DNA of 64,000 nucleotides from Daucus carota subsp. sativus (GCF_001625215.2 NC_030385.2:35675598-35739597), one strand, 5' to 3'; counted from the stretch's first letter, positions 1 to 12,347 are shown. The notes: generated by a model from the letters alone, not told the origin. Numbers and translations are program-made.

Positions 1-540
1 GGAGAATCAAAAGGATTGAATTTCCCATGATTAGCTGTTGTATCATAATTAGGGTTTCCACTACTTCCAGAGCCTTTGCCAAAGCTTTGACTTGCTTGTT
101 CCCTTAACGAAGCTAATTGTACTTGTAAATTAACTACCTGCACATACATAAGATTAATAAAGAGATTAAGATCAGTACTGAATTATATAACTTCAATCAA
201 AATTATAAGAAATTAGGGTTAATGAAAGCTCATGACCATAAGAGGCTAAATTTAATATTACCTGCTGCTGGAGTGCGAAAATATGTGAAACGCAACCATA
301 AATTGGATCTTGAATCCTGGCTAAGGCTTCATATGCGATGGTGACAGCCGCTTCGCTCCGATCACTGACGGGAAGATGAGCAAGAAGCTTGGAGACATTG
401 CTAGCACCAAAGACCTTGTGGATGGCTGCAAAGTGAGAGGCTCCTTGTTCATGACAGAAATAAGGGGCAAAAACACAGCCCCTCATACATTTTCTCCTCA
501 AGAACTTGCAGGCACCACAAGGTGAACCTGTGCCTGTCAT
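1..540 (-). CDS. LBD16/LBD29-like LOB-domain transcription factor, 5' part (exons 1 and partial 2)
   Basis: Nuclear DNA-binding protein of the plant-specific LBD/ASL family. Exon 1 (540 to 262) encodes 93 residues and ends CAG|GTAAT; the intron ends TGCAG|GTAGTT, so exon 2 runs from 137 off the left edge in phase 0. The CX2CX6CX3C zinc-finger-like block is at residues 8-22 (C8, C11, C18, C22), followed by the GAS block around [10 protein letters not shown] and the invariant DPIYGCV. A leucine-zipper-like stretch (LQQQVVNL...) crosses the splice site, which marks class I. The C-block spacing and the [20 protein letters not shown] segment resemble Arabidopsis LBD29 and LBD16, the auxin/ARF7-ARF19 targets in lateral-root initiation; subfamily placement is from memory of the family. 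Exon 2 turns Ser/Gly/Asn-rich, as is usual in the tail. The 3' end is not in the window. Confidence 0.95.
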
Positions 541-621
541 CTTAATTGATTAATTACTAACAAATATTGATTTAATTTGGTGATACTTGGCTCTCAGCTT
601 GGTGAAGTGGTGTTCCAATTC

Positions 622-633
622 TGTTTATAAACA
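622..633 (-). promoter_or_regulatory. TATA box of the LBD gene
   Basis: On the minus strand this reads as a TTTATAAACA core, about 85 bp upstream of the start codon at 540. That distance suits a short 5' UTR. No other good TATA lies within 200 bp. Confidence 0.5.
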
Positions 634-640
634 CTTAAAG

Positions 641-1106
641 AGGGGGAAGGTGGATTGTATTTTAATCGATGAGTACTTAATTGGTCCCCTTATTGGCCTA
701 CAGTCTTTCTTATTTTTTGTTTAGGAAACTTTTAGACAATCATATTATAATTATATAAAATCAAACCTTTAATTTATATACTCTTCTTGAGTATTCCATT
801 ATTATTGTAAGAAGCATCATATAACTAAATAAATTTACTTCGTCAATTCATTGTTTCTATATGTGACTCTATGAATGAACCGATGAAACCAACCAGCTAG
901 AGACAATAAAATTCAAATTGATCAAGAATGCGTGCGCGGTGCGCCATATATATTTGCATGAATGATGAACGACCCTTGGATATAAAAATTAATTTGTACA
1001 CAATTTTCCGGTATATATATTGTCATGTACGGAATTTCTTAAAACTCAACAAACAATTCTTGCTAAATTGAGAATTTTCGTATATGATCCATGATTTATA
1101 TAAGGC
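641..1106. other. LBD upstream region, no gene seen
   Basis: AT-rich non-coding DNA upstream of the minus-strand LBD gene. I see no convincing auxin-response element pair and no repeat structure. Confidence 0.5.
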
Positions 1107-1110
1107 TTAA

Positions 1111-1551
1111 TAACCTTTTAGCCCTCGAAGTATGGGTGAAAGTTCCGATGCGGCCTCGAAGTTTAAAAACGTACTTTTCGACCCTCAAAGTATCTTTGTC
1201 GTACCTTTTAGACTTTTTTAAAAATACCGGTATAAATCGGGGGATAAACTTGACAATTCATATTCGGGGTAAAGTTTGGGCGTACCTTTTAACCCTTAAA
1301 GTATACATCTCGTTCCTTTTAATCCCTAAAGAATACATTAAAATACATTAGATGTTTCTTTTAACCCTTAATGTTTAATGCCCCTTTTAACCCTCACGTG
1401 TGAATTTCAACTTTGTCCACCCTGTTATATACCGGTATACGCCATAAGGGCTAAAAGGTACGACAGAGATACTTTGAGGGTCGAAAGGTACGTTTTTAAA
1501 CTTCGAGGCCGCATCGGAACTTCTACCCAAACTTCAAGGGCTAAAAGGTCA
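1111..1551. mobile_element. 441-bp MITE with ~100-bp terminal inverted repeats
   Basis: Left arm about 1111-1209 (starts TAACCTTTTAGCCC) is the near-perfect inverse of right arm about 1449-1551 (ends GGGCTAAAAGGTCA). Both arms share the string TTAAAAACGTAC or its complement. Short open frames inside come from the repeat and are not genes. TTAA flanks both ends (1107-1110 and 1552-1555). The target site could be TTAA or a 3-bp TAA/TTA of PIF/Harbinger type. The superfamily is not certain. Confidence 0.75.
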
Positions 1552-1555
1552 TTAA

Positions 1556-2997
1556 AACGGTAATTTAGCAATTTTACAAGTGTTTATGTAAACCTTCAAC
1601 AGGTAAGTTCTATTTTCTTCAATCCAACCAATTTGTGATTGATTTTGGACGGACGGCTGCACCTTTTGGACTACTGCATTTTAACAAAAGTAATATCAAA
1701 ATCGAAATCGAAACCACAGTTCCAAGCTCGAGTTAATTCCTGAGAACCATATATGGGGTGTTCAGATTCTAACAATGTAAGCTAGGTCGAATGATCCACC
1801 CATATGACTAGTGTACAAGAAAATGGTTTTTTTTTTTTTAAAGGGAACTGGCCAGTGTTAACTACCGATCAAAAACGACCGTCAAGCTCTAAAACCAACT
1901 GTCTTATAGCGAGGTGTTCACAAACTAAATAAATGATTAATTTTTTTCGTTGATTTTTTTAAAGTTTTATCGTCACCTGCTTATATTATATATATAACAG
2001 AATAATATAAATGAAAGACTAAGCATAGACTATCTTTGTATAACGTCATTAATTATTTATAGTTATACATGATATTAAACCCTAACTAACAATATTGATG
2101 ATGTCTTAGAAGCAACATGTAACCAAATAACTTAATCCGATGAGTCTAATCGTTGTGCAACATAGCAGGTAACCTGTATATATACAACATTAATTGTTTT
2201 GGATAATCGACGACATTGTTGTTGAGCAAGCAAACAACGCACTCTCCGCGCGGCAGAGATTAAATAAATTAAGCAAAGCATGATAACTGAAACATTAATC
2301 TCAGACTTTTGGCTTAGAGACAAGCTAATTAGGATTATTGAACTAATCCATGCTCTTAATTTGAAATTACGACATGTCCTCGGAAGAGTATATTTATGAT
2401 GGCGATATCACTACTAAGAGACAATCCTGATATCACCATTAATCTTGTCTCAAACCTTCAATTATGTAAGTTGATGTTGTACGTTTAACTTGGACTAACA
2501 ACCTTTTAAATACAATCATGCATCCCACTCATGTAATTATGAATAAACACAGGATTAGCAAATTATATATGACGACATTAATAATTATAAACATGAGTAA
2601 AAGAGAAAATTCTTTTTATTTTTGATAGAGTACTTAATAACTTAACTTTTTTCTGATATTTAAATTATATGGAAAAAAAAACATTTAGCCGCCAAACAGA
2701 CTTCTCCCCGTAAATATCCCAGGATATTTCTTAATCAAACATATTTAAAGCGTTTAACTTAACTTATTTTTAGAAAAACAATTTATTTCTTAAAATAATT
2801 ATATATATATGTATATTTATATGATAATAATAATTTATTTTTGCTGAATAACAATATAAAACATCTTTCAAATATTTATTTCCAAAACATGTATTAATAT
2901 GTTCAATTTCCGAAAATAACCGCTATTTTAGTTGAGAATTTTTTTTCCTGAGCCTTAAAATATACATAAAAGTAGGCAAGCAAGGTTACAAAGAGGG
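1556..2997. other. AT-rich intergenic DNA, no gene seen
   Basis: Homopolymer runs and low-complexity AT sequence. The only open frame (63 codons, minus, near 2132-2323) has no recognisable motif. Nothing supportable. Confidence 0.5.
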
Positions 2998-3001
2998 TTA
3001 A

Positions 3002-4058
3002 ATGGCTTAAACATAATTAAACTCAGAGCTAACTTGCAAGTGGGTCACTGAACTGAAAAAACTTGGGGTCAACTAACAGTTCAATTTAAATCTTGCAATC
3101 GAGTGATCGCTGTTAACTTTTTTAACGGAACTGACGGAATGCTTAATTGGCACGCGCTGACATGTTTAAAATCGGACACGCTGGCTGCTGACCTGGCCAA
3201 TCTAGTTAACCCGCCCCAAATCAGCTGTTTACATGTATTTTATCTTTCAAAACATATCCCTGTTTCGTTTATCAACTACAAAACTCACATTCCCATGCTT
3301 TCTTTCTTAAAACAATCCAACCCATCCGCTGTTTTGTTTGACGCGCCGATTCACCAACATCAAATTTGTGAGCTTTTGAGTCCGAGTTTTTGCGATCTGA
3401 TTTAGGTTTAATCTGTACTATTTTCAGTTTTGAGTCGACACACTGAGTCACAACGATTCATTACTGTTTGAGTAGTTTGTTTGCTGGTTTTGTGTGAGTT
3501 GTTGGTTCTGTCTAATTCGAGTTCACCGAGTTTGTTTTCTGATTCACTGGAGAATCGTCGTTTCGTTTTACTCCGAAATCTTTCACCAAATCGAGTTTCT
3601 GTGAATTGTAGTTGTCAGCTGGGTTCCACTCGAGTTTTCTGCAAAGTTGTGTGTGAGTCGAGATGCCGAGAAATTGTTTTGTAGCGAGTCATTTTCCTAA
3701 GGTCGCCGACGAGCTGAGGACGGTGGTGTTATATGATTGAGCTAAAATGATTTTACTCGGTTATAGTTAGATTGGTTCAGCTTGGGTTATATCGGTAGGT
3801 TGGGTTTAAATAATGGGTTATATCGGTGGATTGGGTTACGGTTATTAGTAATCTGAGTCGTTTTTAATACGTGGCAGTACAGGTGGCACAAACTAACGGT
3901 GCTCCGCTTAAAGTCAATCCTACTTAACAGACATGCAAATAAAGTTTAGTGTAGTCACTGAAAATCAAGTTTTACTGACTTGTCTTAGATGAACGCAATC
4001 TTTTTCAGTTCAGTGACCCACTTGCAAGTTAGCTACGAGTTCAATTATGTTTAAGCAA
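3002..4058. mobile_element. 1.06-kb TIR element, Mutator-like or unclassified
   Basis: Terminal inverted repeats of about 60 bp: 3002-3060 matches the complement of 4001-4058, including CACTTGCAAGTTAGC-type sequence and TTCAGTTCAGTGACCC. The interior has a GC-richer stretch (3110-3900) with two small plus-strand frames (100 and 67 codons) of no recognised domain. Ends are flanked by TTAA at 2998-3001 and 4059-4062. It is non-autonomous because no transposase is visible. The long TIR suggests a MULE-type element, but the expected 9-bp target duplication is not clear. Confidence 0.65.
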
Positions 4059-4062
4059 TTAA

Positions 4063-5645
4063 TCCGTCATAAAAATCAATATGGATCGGAGCACACTGGC
4101 CAAAGTTCTGAATTAGCCTCGTTTTTCAAACTCCAGTTACTCTGCCAAGAATAATTTATTACAATCATATATTTTGATTGATTACTGAATGTTGAATACT
4201 CATCTCAACACTCGCCTGATCTTGAGCGAAGTTTACAAAATCATGTTCATCGGCAACACAAAACACATATGTTCCGAACTCTGAGCATAAGTTATGCAGT
4301 AAATATACATATATAGGTGCGGGAGAATGGCGCCACAGAGATATATGATATATATGAGTGTATAATTGAGTGTATAATGCAGAAAATTCCTTCCACTAAT
4401 ACAGAAAAGGAAGAGAAAGCGAAAAATTTCAACTATATATATTGCGCGCATGTCAAAATAAAAGTATACTTATTACCGACTTGAGTTTAACAATATTATC
4501 ATCCCCAGCTCCTACCATCCGTATTAGGGTAGCAGCTAGGTGATTAATCAAACATACCTAGTTATGCGTGCGTGGGGCTCAACTAAAATAAGGATTGAAA
4601 AAACAGTTACGGAGTATGTTCAGAAATTAGAAGTCTGAAAAAAATAAAGATTTGGATCGGATTGTAAGTTTGAACTAGTGAATAAATTAGTAGTATTTTG
4701 TAGTATTTAACAAACTGATATAATAGTTTGTATATAATAAATTAATTTTATTAAAGCTATCAAGATGAGTTTTTGTACTTGATTTAATAATGTTAATACC
4801 TCCAAAAGGAGCATATTCTCGAGATGAATGAAACCAAAGCATAGTGACACCGGAATAGAACACCCGAGTTCAGGGAAGTTAACTACACTCAAAGAGAAGG
4901 AGCTAGAAAGTGGTTTTATTTTCTTATAAAATATTCTTTTCCTCCAATATTTCAACTCCTCCTTCATTTGTTAAAGCCATAAAGATAGACTACATCTTGT
5001 CGAGCATTAAGGTTCTACTTATATTAATTAGTCCCGTTTATTATTAGATACATATTTATGTAGCAACCACTTACTCCTGTCACATATATTGCACCAACAT
5101 GTAGACCCTTGCCCAAATGTCCCACTAATTTTGCCCTGTATTATAAGCTTAGCCCTTTTGTCAGTTACTAGCCAAACAGGGAGCTATATTTTATAGGAAT
5201 GAGGTTTGATGACTCCGAGTCTCGGATTACAAATACATTTAATAATTATACTTTTTTTAATATCTCGGTTACAAATTGGATTGAGTTAACCATCGATAAT
5301 CGAACTGAATCATCGATTTAAAATCATGTTTAACCTCAAATATGATTATGTTATGGTCACAGTTCTAATCTTCTACATTAATCATGCAAAGTGAATCCTT
5401 GAGTTTTTAGTTGAGCCAAACACGGCCAAAACCACCTGATTCGCATAATGTACGTACGTGCACGGTGCACGTTAATTGGACGACATAGTCTGGATATGAT
5501 GAGGCAAAGTGCACTGATATTCGCCAACCACAACCAAAACCACCTGACGAGCATATAAATGATTGATCAAAGTGCAAGCCATGTTCTGGCTCCGTACAGT
5601 GAACAACTCTTAATCGTGAATTAATTTTTGGACTTACAAGTTAGG
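4063..5645. other. Intergenic DNA, no gene seen
   Basis: AT-rich non-coding sequence. Frames at 4233-4451 and 4707-4967 (minus, 72 and 86 codons) are hydrophobic, AT-driven and lack motifs, so they are not called. Confidence 0.45.
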
Positions 5646-5649
5646 TAGA

Positions 5650-5910
5650 TTTGTAGAAAACCATTCCATCTAAAATCTTAAGGTGGTAGAAAAGGTCTCT
5701 TTATGGATATTATACACTTATGATCGCCCATTTGTGGGGTATTCCATCTAAAACCCTTTATGGGTCTTATATTTATGATCGTCCGAGACCTCCTGAAAAC
5801 CTGACTCTGATACAATGTGGAGAATTATTTCATCTAAAATTTTAATGTGTTAGAGGAGACCCATTTATGCATCTTATACTTATATTTTAACAAGATTGTG
5901 CCATCCAAAC
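5650..5910 (-). mobile_element. Decayed small LTR element (TRIM-like), minus orientation
   Basis: Two related ~100-bp stretches sharing TTCCATCTAAAA...TTAAGGTG (about 5663 and 5828, with a third partial at 5740) flank the string GACTCTGATACAATGT. That string is the complement of a tRNA-iMet primer-binding site (consensus TGGTATCAGAGC) with a mismatch. This arrangement of LTR, PBS on the minus strand and LTR resembles a small, badly eroded TRIM. No coding sequence. Boundaries are approximate. Confidence 0.4.
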
Positions 5911-7322
5911 TCATGAAGTAAATCAGAAATAATGATATATATAGTACCCTCATATTTTTTTTATATCGAGTGCCTCTCTGGCAAAGCCTACTTCTATCTT
6001 TATTTCTTGAGAAGCCGGAATTTCTATTTTTCTTAATCTGTTTGTATAAAAAGTTATAAGTATTTGTAAGAAGTTGAGAATGCTAACTTTTATTTCGAGA
6101 ATTCTACTTTTTTCCAAGCAGTTTAATCATTTATAAATCTTAATTTACTTCTCACTTCTAGTCCACTTCTTTATTTTAAGCAAGAAACTTTTTTTTTTTT
6201 TTTTAAATTATCCAAACGGCCCCCAAATATTGGCACACTTGGTTGAATGAGGAACAACCAGTTATAATCCAATTTCGGAGTTATAAGTCAAAATCAGAAA
6301 AGTTGAATTGACTTGTTTTTTAATTTTTTTTATAAATTTACATGATTACTTTAAAAATTAATTTATGATATTTATTATTATATTAATTAAATTTTATTCT
6401 TAATTTTATCTGAACACATAGATTTTATTTACTTTTCACTTGTGAGTAACTTCTCACGAGATAACCTTCCTAATTTCACTTGAGAAAAATGTTGAAATTT
6501 AATTATTTTGACATAAAAATCCTAACAATCTTCCGCATCAGATTGGGCATGTACCTACCAAATTGTCTTCGTAATCTGTGATCCAGACGCGCATACTTGA
6601 AGTTCACCAGGTTGATCCAGGATGACCTATCTGCCCCATTTCTAAAACTCATTCAGGATCATTACATATGCTCGTTAGACGAATCATAACCTCACAATTG
6701 TACAATATTATATGTACTCATTAAATTTTACGGGGGGGCTGATTCAGGGATATATGACCCATCTGCCTCTTGTTTGACCCATTTTTAAAATTTATTGAGG
6801 ATTAATACATATGTTTGTTAAAGGAATCATAACTTCACAATTATATATATAATATCATTTAGTTTGAATTGAACTCGTAAAATTTGTTTATTCATCATTT
6901 TTTAGAAAACTTGTGCTAGTGAAGATGTCTGAGTGTTTATGTTCTCATTATTTCCAAACTAGCAAAAATTATGTTTAAACATGCTCAAAATATCTCTACC
7001 AGTGGAGATATATGACGACTTATCTCGAAGCTATCTCTCCACCGCCCAGAGACAACTTATACCAGACTTTTAAAGTTGAATCAGCTGGTGAGAGATCAAG
7101 CCGTTTATATATCCCCTATAAATATAATCACATCCTCGTGTAATTAAAAACGAAAACCAAATAATTTAGTGTGTGCCAATTGAAAGCAAGTCACATGCCA
7201 GCTTAACTTAAATATTGGATGCGAGCCTGACGAGATTCATCTGTATTAATATGCCAGTCTGTTAGTGGGAACGGGTTGTTGAATGTTGATTCAGTGGCAC
7301 ATGCATGCAGCTAGCATAGTAT
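5911..7322. other. Intergenic DNA with a diverged direct repeat near 6.6-6.86 kb
   Basis: No gene seen. Two diverged ~90-bp stretches around 6640-6730 and 6770-6860 share the pattern GACC(C/T)AT(C/T)TGCC...ATTACATATG...CATAAC(C/T)TCACAAT, an old direct duplication of unknown origin. Confidence 0.45.
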
Positions 7323-7325
7323 AAA

Positions 7326-7854
7326 CACTACAAGAAAAAAGGGTAAAAATGACCGGTTAAATATGACCGACCTTAAATATGACCGCATACAGTCATATTT
7401 AAGGTCAAATCCCAAAGGAGACAAGTCAAAGCTAAATATGACCGTATAAATTTGACTGCCGTTAAATATGACCAAACGCAGTCATAATTAATGACGGTCA
7501 TATTTATCCCGTCATATTTATAACGAGGGCCCCACAAAATTTAGGAGGCAAACTTCCCTCCAAATTTTTTTTGATGACGTCACTAATTTTGACTAGACTC
7601 GGTCAATAATAAAGTCAGAGCTAAAAATGACCGATTGAAGTCAAATTAGGCGGTCAAATTTAAGAAGTCATATTTAACCGGTCATATTTAAGCAGTCACA
7701 TTTAATTAAATTTGACCGAAAATGTTAAATTCCACTAAGCTATTTGAGACCAACAAATTCCGGTCAAATTTAGCTAAATTTGACAGCGGGCAGTCAAATT
7801 TAGTTAAATATGACCGGAAATCGGCGGTCAAATTTACCCGTTTTTGTTGTAGTG
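7326..7854. mobile_element. 529-bp CACTA-type MITE
   Basis: Begins CACTACAAGAAAAAAGGG and ends CGTTTTTGTTGTAGTG, the inverted terminus typical of plant CACTA (En/Spm) elements. A 3-bp AAA target duplication lies at 7323-7325 and 7855-7857. The body is packed with sub-terminal repeats of an AAATATGACCG / GGTCAAATTT type in both orientations, as expected of CACTA sub-terminal transposase-binding arrays. It encodes nothing and needs a transposase in trans. Confidence 0.9.
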
Positions 7855-7857
7855 AAA

Positions 7858-10800
7858 AATGGTTACACGCTTGCTTAATTCTGTTGGCTTTGCCATCTTA
7901 ATTAATGATTTATATATATATCCTCTCTGATATCATCATCACCCACACGAATGGGTATTATTCGTTATTATTCTACTGTAGCAGTCAATAGAATCCACAT
8001 CACGTACGAGTGTTACAGCTAACACTCGTTTACACAACACGAACTACTTTGAATGACATTTGTTTTGTCTCAGGACTCTGAATGACTTCAAATATATATA
8101 TATTGCAGCTGTCCATCTTAAGCAGGTAGCTCTTAGTCAGCTATCAATTTTTCATTAATTCAGTAATTGAGATGAAAACTCTCTTGTTTATAAAAGAAAA
8201 TATATAGAAGGAGGTATGACTAAAGTCATTCTGCAATTTCGGTTAGTATATATATACTGCACGAGTCGGAATTAGGAAGGATTCTGTGGTGTGTTTGGTT
8301 CATAATTAATGAACTCGGTTAATGATAATCGAAATCTCAATTTCATGAATAAGTTGGATCGGTTATTTGATTGTATGAAATGGGACTCAAATTTTTTAGA
8401 TTATTAAAAACCACACACTTCCCATATCATCACACCCTCCCCGTCACTTGAATTTTCATGTTATTCCTATTCTCATACCTATCATTCATGTTATTGAATT
8501 TCACTACCAAACTTAATCCTGCTCCCTTTCTACTGCACTGTCATAATTCCACATGTATATATACCTAAATAATACTGTATAGTTTGCACTCAACTTTACT
8601 CGAGGTATCAAGCCAACGTACGCGTGTATCCACTTTGTACCATCCATCCAGCAGACACAGGTATTAATTGGGTTGGATTCGTAATTCATTCAGGTCATGG
8701 TTTACCAATCTTATCAATTATCATACGCTAGATATGTATACTACTTTGGAGAACAGTTGAATGCCAAAAGGCCATGAAATATGGAACGTAAAGATAGAAC
8801 ATATTTTAGAATTAATTATAGTAAGCGATATAATTAAGCAACTCAAGCGGGTTCACGCGATAAGATATATTGTTAAATTAGGTTTTTTAAAAAGGACAAA
8901 AATAATAAACTTATGCTGGAGAATGATGAAGACATGTCCGGTATATGACCGGTCAAGGCGACATAGACGAGGCACATGGGACCATCACACGTGTGTAGAT
9001 GACTGTATTGTATCTAGGGTTTATATTAAGCGTCGTTGTGTTTGTTCTTCAGTAATGTTCATCTAGAAGATCATAATACATAATTAATCATCAGCTCTCA
9101 CTTGTACTTATATACTCGATCTATTGTTTATGTGCTTTGACTGGCTGCGATGAACTGAATAACCAATTGTTATTAACCGTATACGGAAAACACATTTCGT
9201 GCATTAGAGTAAGTCCAAGAATGTCTCGGTGTGCCTTATAAATATAATAAAATATGATATCCTGCTAGTTTATGACATGACTTTTATACATTCACTCAAA
9301 CAAGAAGTTTTATCCACAAATCCTGTTATTAAAATAATAATATATTTAAATTATTATTGGAGGGAAATGAAAAGGAGGGGAAGAAAGAGATAAAAAGAAA
9401 CTAACTTTTTATTGATTGACTTGGTTTAGGGCATGTCTAGTCGTGCCTCATTAATAAGGCAATTGTTAGATATCTTAGTGTTTTAAGGCATAACTAGGAT
9501 ACTGTTGGATGAATATTTTTAATCAAGTGCCTTATATTATGACTTCGGAAACTAAATAGAGCAGCTGTTAGCTCTTAGTGATTGTGCCAAAAGGTTCTTT
9601 GCTGTCAAAACTCCTATAAATATTGTTTGATAATATTTTTTTAAATTTTTTTTTCTAAATAAATGTTTGACGATTAAATTTTTATTCAAAAAAAACACTA
9701 TGGAACTATATACTTTATAGAGACCTCAAAATACGTGCAAACAGTGTATATAAACAATATGCTGGGACGTAGAGAGTACAATTCTACTATAAAATATCTG
9801 TAAATTAATAATGTGTTAAATTTCTTAGTTTATGAAAATTATTAATCAATTGAAATTAAATATAAATTATATAATATATTAGGTTGCGATCAAAATCTTA
9901 TAGCTCAGTTATTAATTTATCGTAATTAGTATTTAAGTAATTAACAATTAATCGAAGTTCTACTGTATTTGGTTTTATCAATAGAAGAAACACTTGTCTA
10001 TGACAGAACAAAGTTTTTAAGCATTGCTATTTGCTCCCACTCAAAATTTAGGAGATAGTTAGACCAAGTTTATAAGAGATTATCAAAGAAAATTAGCAAA
10101 AAGAGGAATATTTGGAAAAAAAGTTTTTAAAGTTATTCCTTTAACTTGTTAGATGATGATGAAACCCGTGAACACAGATCATAGTAGACGATGAACCAAG
10201 AGTAAACTAATCAAGTTGTTTTGCAAATAAAGTATTTGGACATGTAGTTTGAACAGGAAACTATACTCTTTAAAGGCGAATCCATTAGACATGGACTGAT
10301 TGATCATGATCGCTGGGCAACTAGATCGTAAAAATTAATCAGTCAAAGCAATTAAGCTGTCATTTTAACTGGTCGTAGGATTAGGATAGGACGGTGAGTA
10401 AAAAAGGATGAGATAAGTAAAATCATTAGCCAGATGTGTTCAGATTTTAGAGTATGTATACGTCCATGCGTCACTACTTTGTGTTTTGCGGAAGACCGGG
10501 TCTTGGACTCCCATTTGAGTCAGAAAATGTACTAGCGTAAAAGTTTATTAAATCACTATTAGATTACTCTCAGATTGTTTTTACTAATTTCACTCATATT
10601 AAAAGAAAAAATATATATATAATATTTCGTTTTTATAACTAAATTTTCATTACATGTTACTAAAATTCAACATACATCATTTGTATTGTAATTCATAAAA
10701 ATTGTATAGGTCTATACAAGTGAATACTAGAATTTGTGTAACATTTTATTGAATAAAGCAGAAGATAAATATTATATGAATTTTTTTACAAGACTAATCC

Positions 10801-11204
10801 TATTTTTTCATAAAATATAATTATTGATACAACCTTAATTTCCCCCAAGCATATATGCGTGAATATTATATGTAAAATAAACAAAACATTGTTTCCGAAG
10901 ATAATGTTGGAAAATTCATAGTTTCATGTGTCAAGCAAATAAAACATTGTTTGCAGAAATAATGCTAGGAAAAACATAAGAGCCTTTTATGCTCAACATG
11001 TGTGGTATAAAGGGACTACAATGCCAACGGCCTGCCACCATTACAATCAACACCACACTCTGTTTTTGACCATTTCTTTTCATCCATAATTTATATATGT
11101 AATTCTAATTATTGAAAGTGGCATAAAAAAAATGGTAGGCATTAAAATAGGAAGTTTGCACCGCAAACAAAAAAAAAAGAAAATACTGATATCATCACTC
11201 TGCT
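7858..11204. other. AT-rich intergenic DNA, no gene seen
   Basis: 3.3 kb with no convincing coding frame. The 101-codon frame at 8761-9066 (plus) has no recognisable motif and no matching splice context. Dispersed low-complexity tracts only. Confidence 0.45.
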
Positions 11205-11205
11205 A

Positions 11206-11518
11206 CTCCCTCCGTCCCAATGAATAATATACATTGGGATTGGACACGGAGACCAAGAAAAAGTGTAAGAAATGAGTAAAGTTAGATGAAAAGTGGGTGA
11301 AGTGGTGGGTCCCACTTATTTTTAATAATAGATTTTGAGATAGTGGAGGAAAGTAGTGGGTGTAATAGTGTTTTTATTATTATAAAATGAAGATAGTGGA
11401 AGAAGGTAGTGGGTGTAATAGTGTTTTATATTATAAAAAGTTGCTATTTTGGGAATATATAGAAATAATGGGACATCCAAAAAAGGAACCTGTATATAAT
11501 TGACCGGTACGGAGGGAG
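11206..11518. mobile_element. 313-bp Stowaway-like MITE
   Basis: Left terminus CTCCCTCCGTCCC and right terminus ...CGGTACGGAGGGAG are inverted copies of the classic Stowaway (Tc1/mariner) end. TA precedes the left end; the right TA target base pair has diverged. Non-coding. Confidence 0.85.
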
Positions 11519-11544
11519 AGCGAGTAATAAGTAACCATCCCTGG

Positions 11545-11835
11545 CATTGGAAAGCCCATTTAATATTTTAACCAACAAGCCCATATAACACTTCCCCGTG
11601 ACAATCCCGGGCCTTTGTTAGCTTTCCAACCAGGCTACGATGCATAATCGTATTAAAAAGTAGACTTGGACCAACAAGTTAGACTTGGACCAGGCTTTAC
11701 ATTTTTCAACCAATGAAGCCCATAATTAAGGGCATAACTGTAAATAACAAAAGGCCCTGCAGCAATTATAAAACGGAAGATTAGGGTTCTTCGAAAGACA
11801 CAAATTGGGGGAGATGTAATGGACGGCGTTAGGGT
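11545..11835 (+). promoter_or_regulatory. Telo-box / site-II promoter of a snoRNA-type gene
   Basis: Contains several site-II-like elements on the complementary strand (AAGCCCA near 11551, 11578 and 11708, plus GGGCCT/AGGCCC near 11611 and 11752) followed by two telo-box-like strings (ATTAGGGTT near 11783 and GTTAGGGTTT near 11828). This pairing is the known signature of plant snoRNA and ribosomal-protein promoters. It sits just upstream of two C/D-box snoRNA candidates, so transcription on the plus strand is inferred. No clear TATA box, consistent with this promoter class. Confidence 0.55.
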
Positions 11836-12007
11836 TTCATACCACAGTTCTTTATCGCCAATCTCATCTCGTCCATCACATAGATGATTTTCAGGAGTTT
11901 AATGCTTGTATATTACTCTTTCTATAGTTTTACAAGTTTGGCTCTTCTGCTACATTTACTTTATTTATAACAATTATATGTATAATTTGAGATTTTGTGC
12001 TTTGAAT

Positions 12008-12092
12008 TGGAAGTGATGAGTAGACTATATTGTTTCCCTATTGGTTTGATCACCGATATGATGGTGCAATTGTATTAGCTCTATCTGATCCA
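12008..12092 (+). ncRNA. C/D-box snoRNA candidate, copy 1 (18S rRNA guide)
   Basis: 85 nt bracketed by a TGGA/TCCA terminal stem. Box C is GTGATGA (12013-12019), box D is CTGA (12085-12088), and an internal C'-like TATGATGG is at 12058-12065. The 11 nt ending one base before box D (ATTAGCTCTA region, 12072-12083) are exactly complementary to the conserved 18S rRNA segment TAGAGCTAATAC. The box D+5 rule would place 2'-O-methylation on the second A of TAGAGC. The rRNA sequence is from memory. A second, diverged copy lies 255 bp downstream, and a telo-box/site-II promoter lies upstream. I did not assign a family name. Confidence 0.7.
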
Positions 12093-12262
12093 TTCTCTTG
12101 TACATAATAATAATTAACACTCTGGTGAAAATTCGGGAGTCATGAGAATTATATGTTATGTTATTGCATTATTTTGGTTCTTATGGATTCCCAAGTTTTT
12201 ACCAGAGTGTTTTTTGTGTATTCTTATATGTTGAGTTTTAGAAGTTTTGATTGCGGAGAGGG

Positions 12263-12347
12263 AAGGAAATGAGGAATAATATTCCCTATTGGTTTGATTG
12301 CCGGAATGATGGCAACTTATCATGAGTATTAGCTCTATCTGATCCTT
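12263..12347 (+). ncRNA. C/D-box snoRNA candidate, copy 2 (paralogue of copy 1)
   Basis: Same architecture and length as copy 1: terminal stem AAGGA/TCCTT, box D CTGA (12339-12342) and C'-like AATGATGG, with the same guide GTATTAGCTCTAT in front of box D. The shared CCCTATTGGTTTGAT middle shows the two arose by tandem duplication. Box C is degenerate (ATGAGGA at 12269-12275 instead of TGATGA), so this copy may be weak or dead. The left edge of the large segmental duplication cuts inside its box D: homology with 35257 onward begins at GATCC. Confidence 0.6.

Noticed and set aside
8761-9066. 101-codon plus-strand frame
   Set aside because: No recognisable motif, no neighbouring exons and no promoter; typical of chance frames in AT-rich DNA.
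9190-9560. Possible MITE with GTAAGTCC / GGCATGTCTAGTC ends
   Set aside because: The inverted match is too weak and no target duplication could be found.
12057-12092. A 36-45-nt minimal C/D snoRNA using ATGATGG as box C
   Set aside because: Too short for a C/D snoRNA. The perfect GTGATGA 45 nt upstream makes the 85-nt form far better, with ATGATGG as C'.
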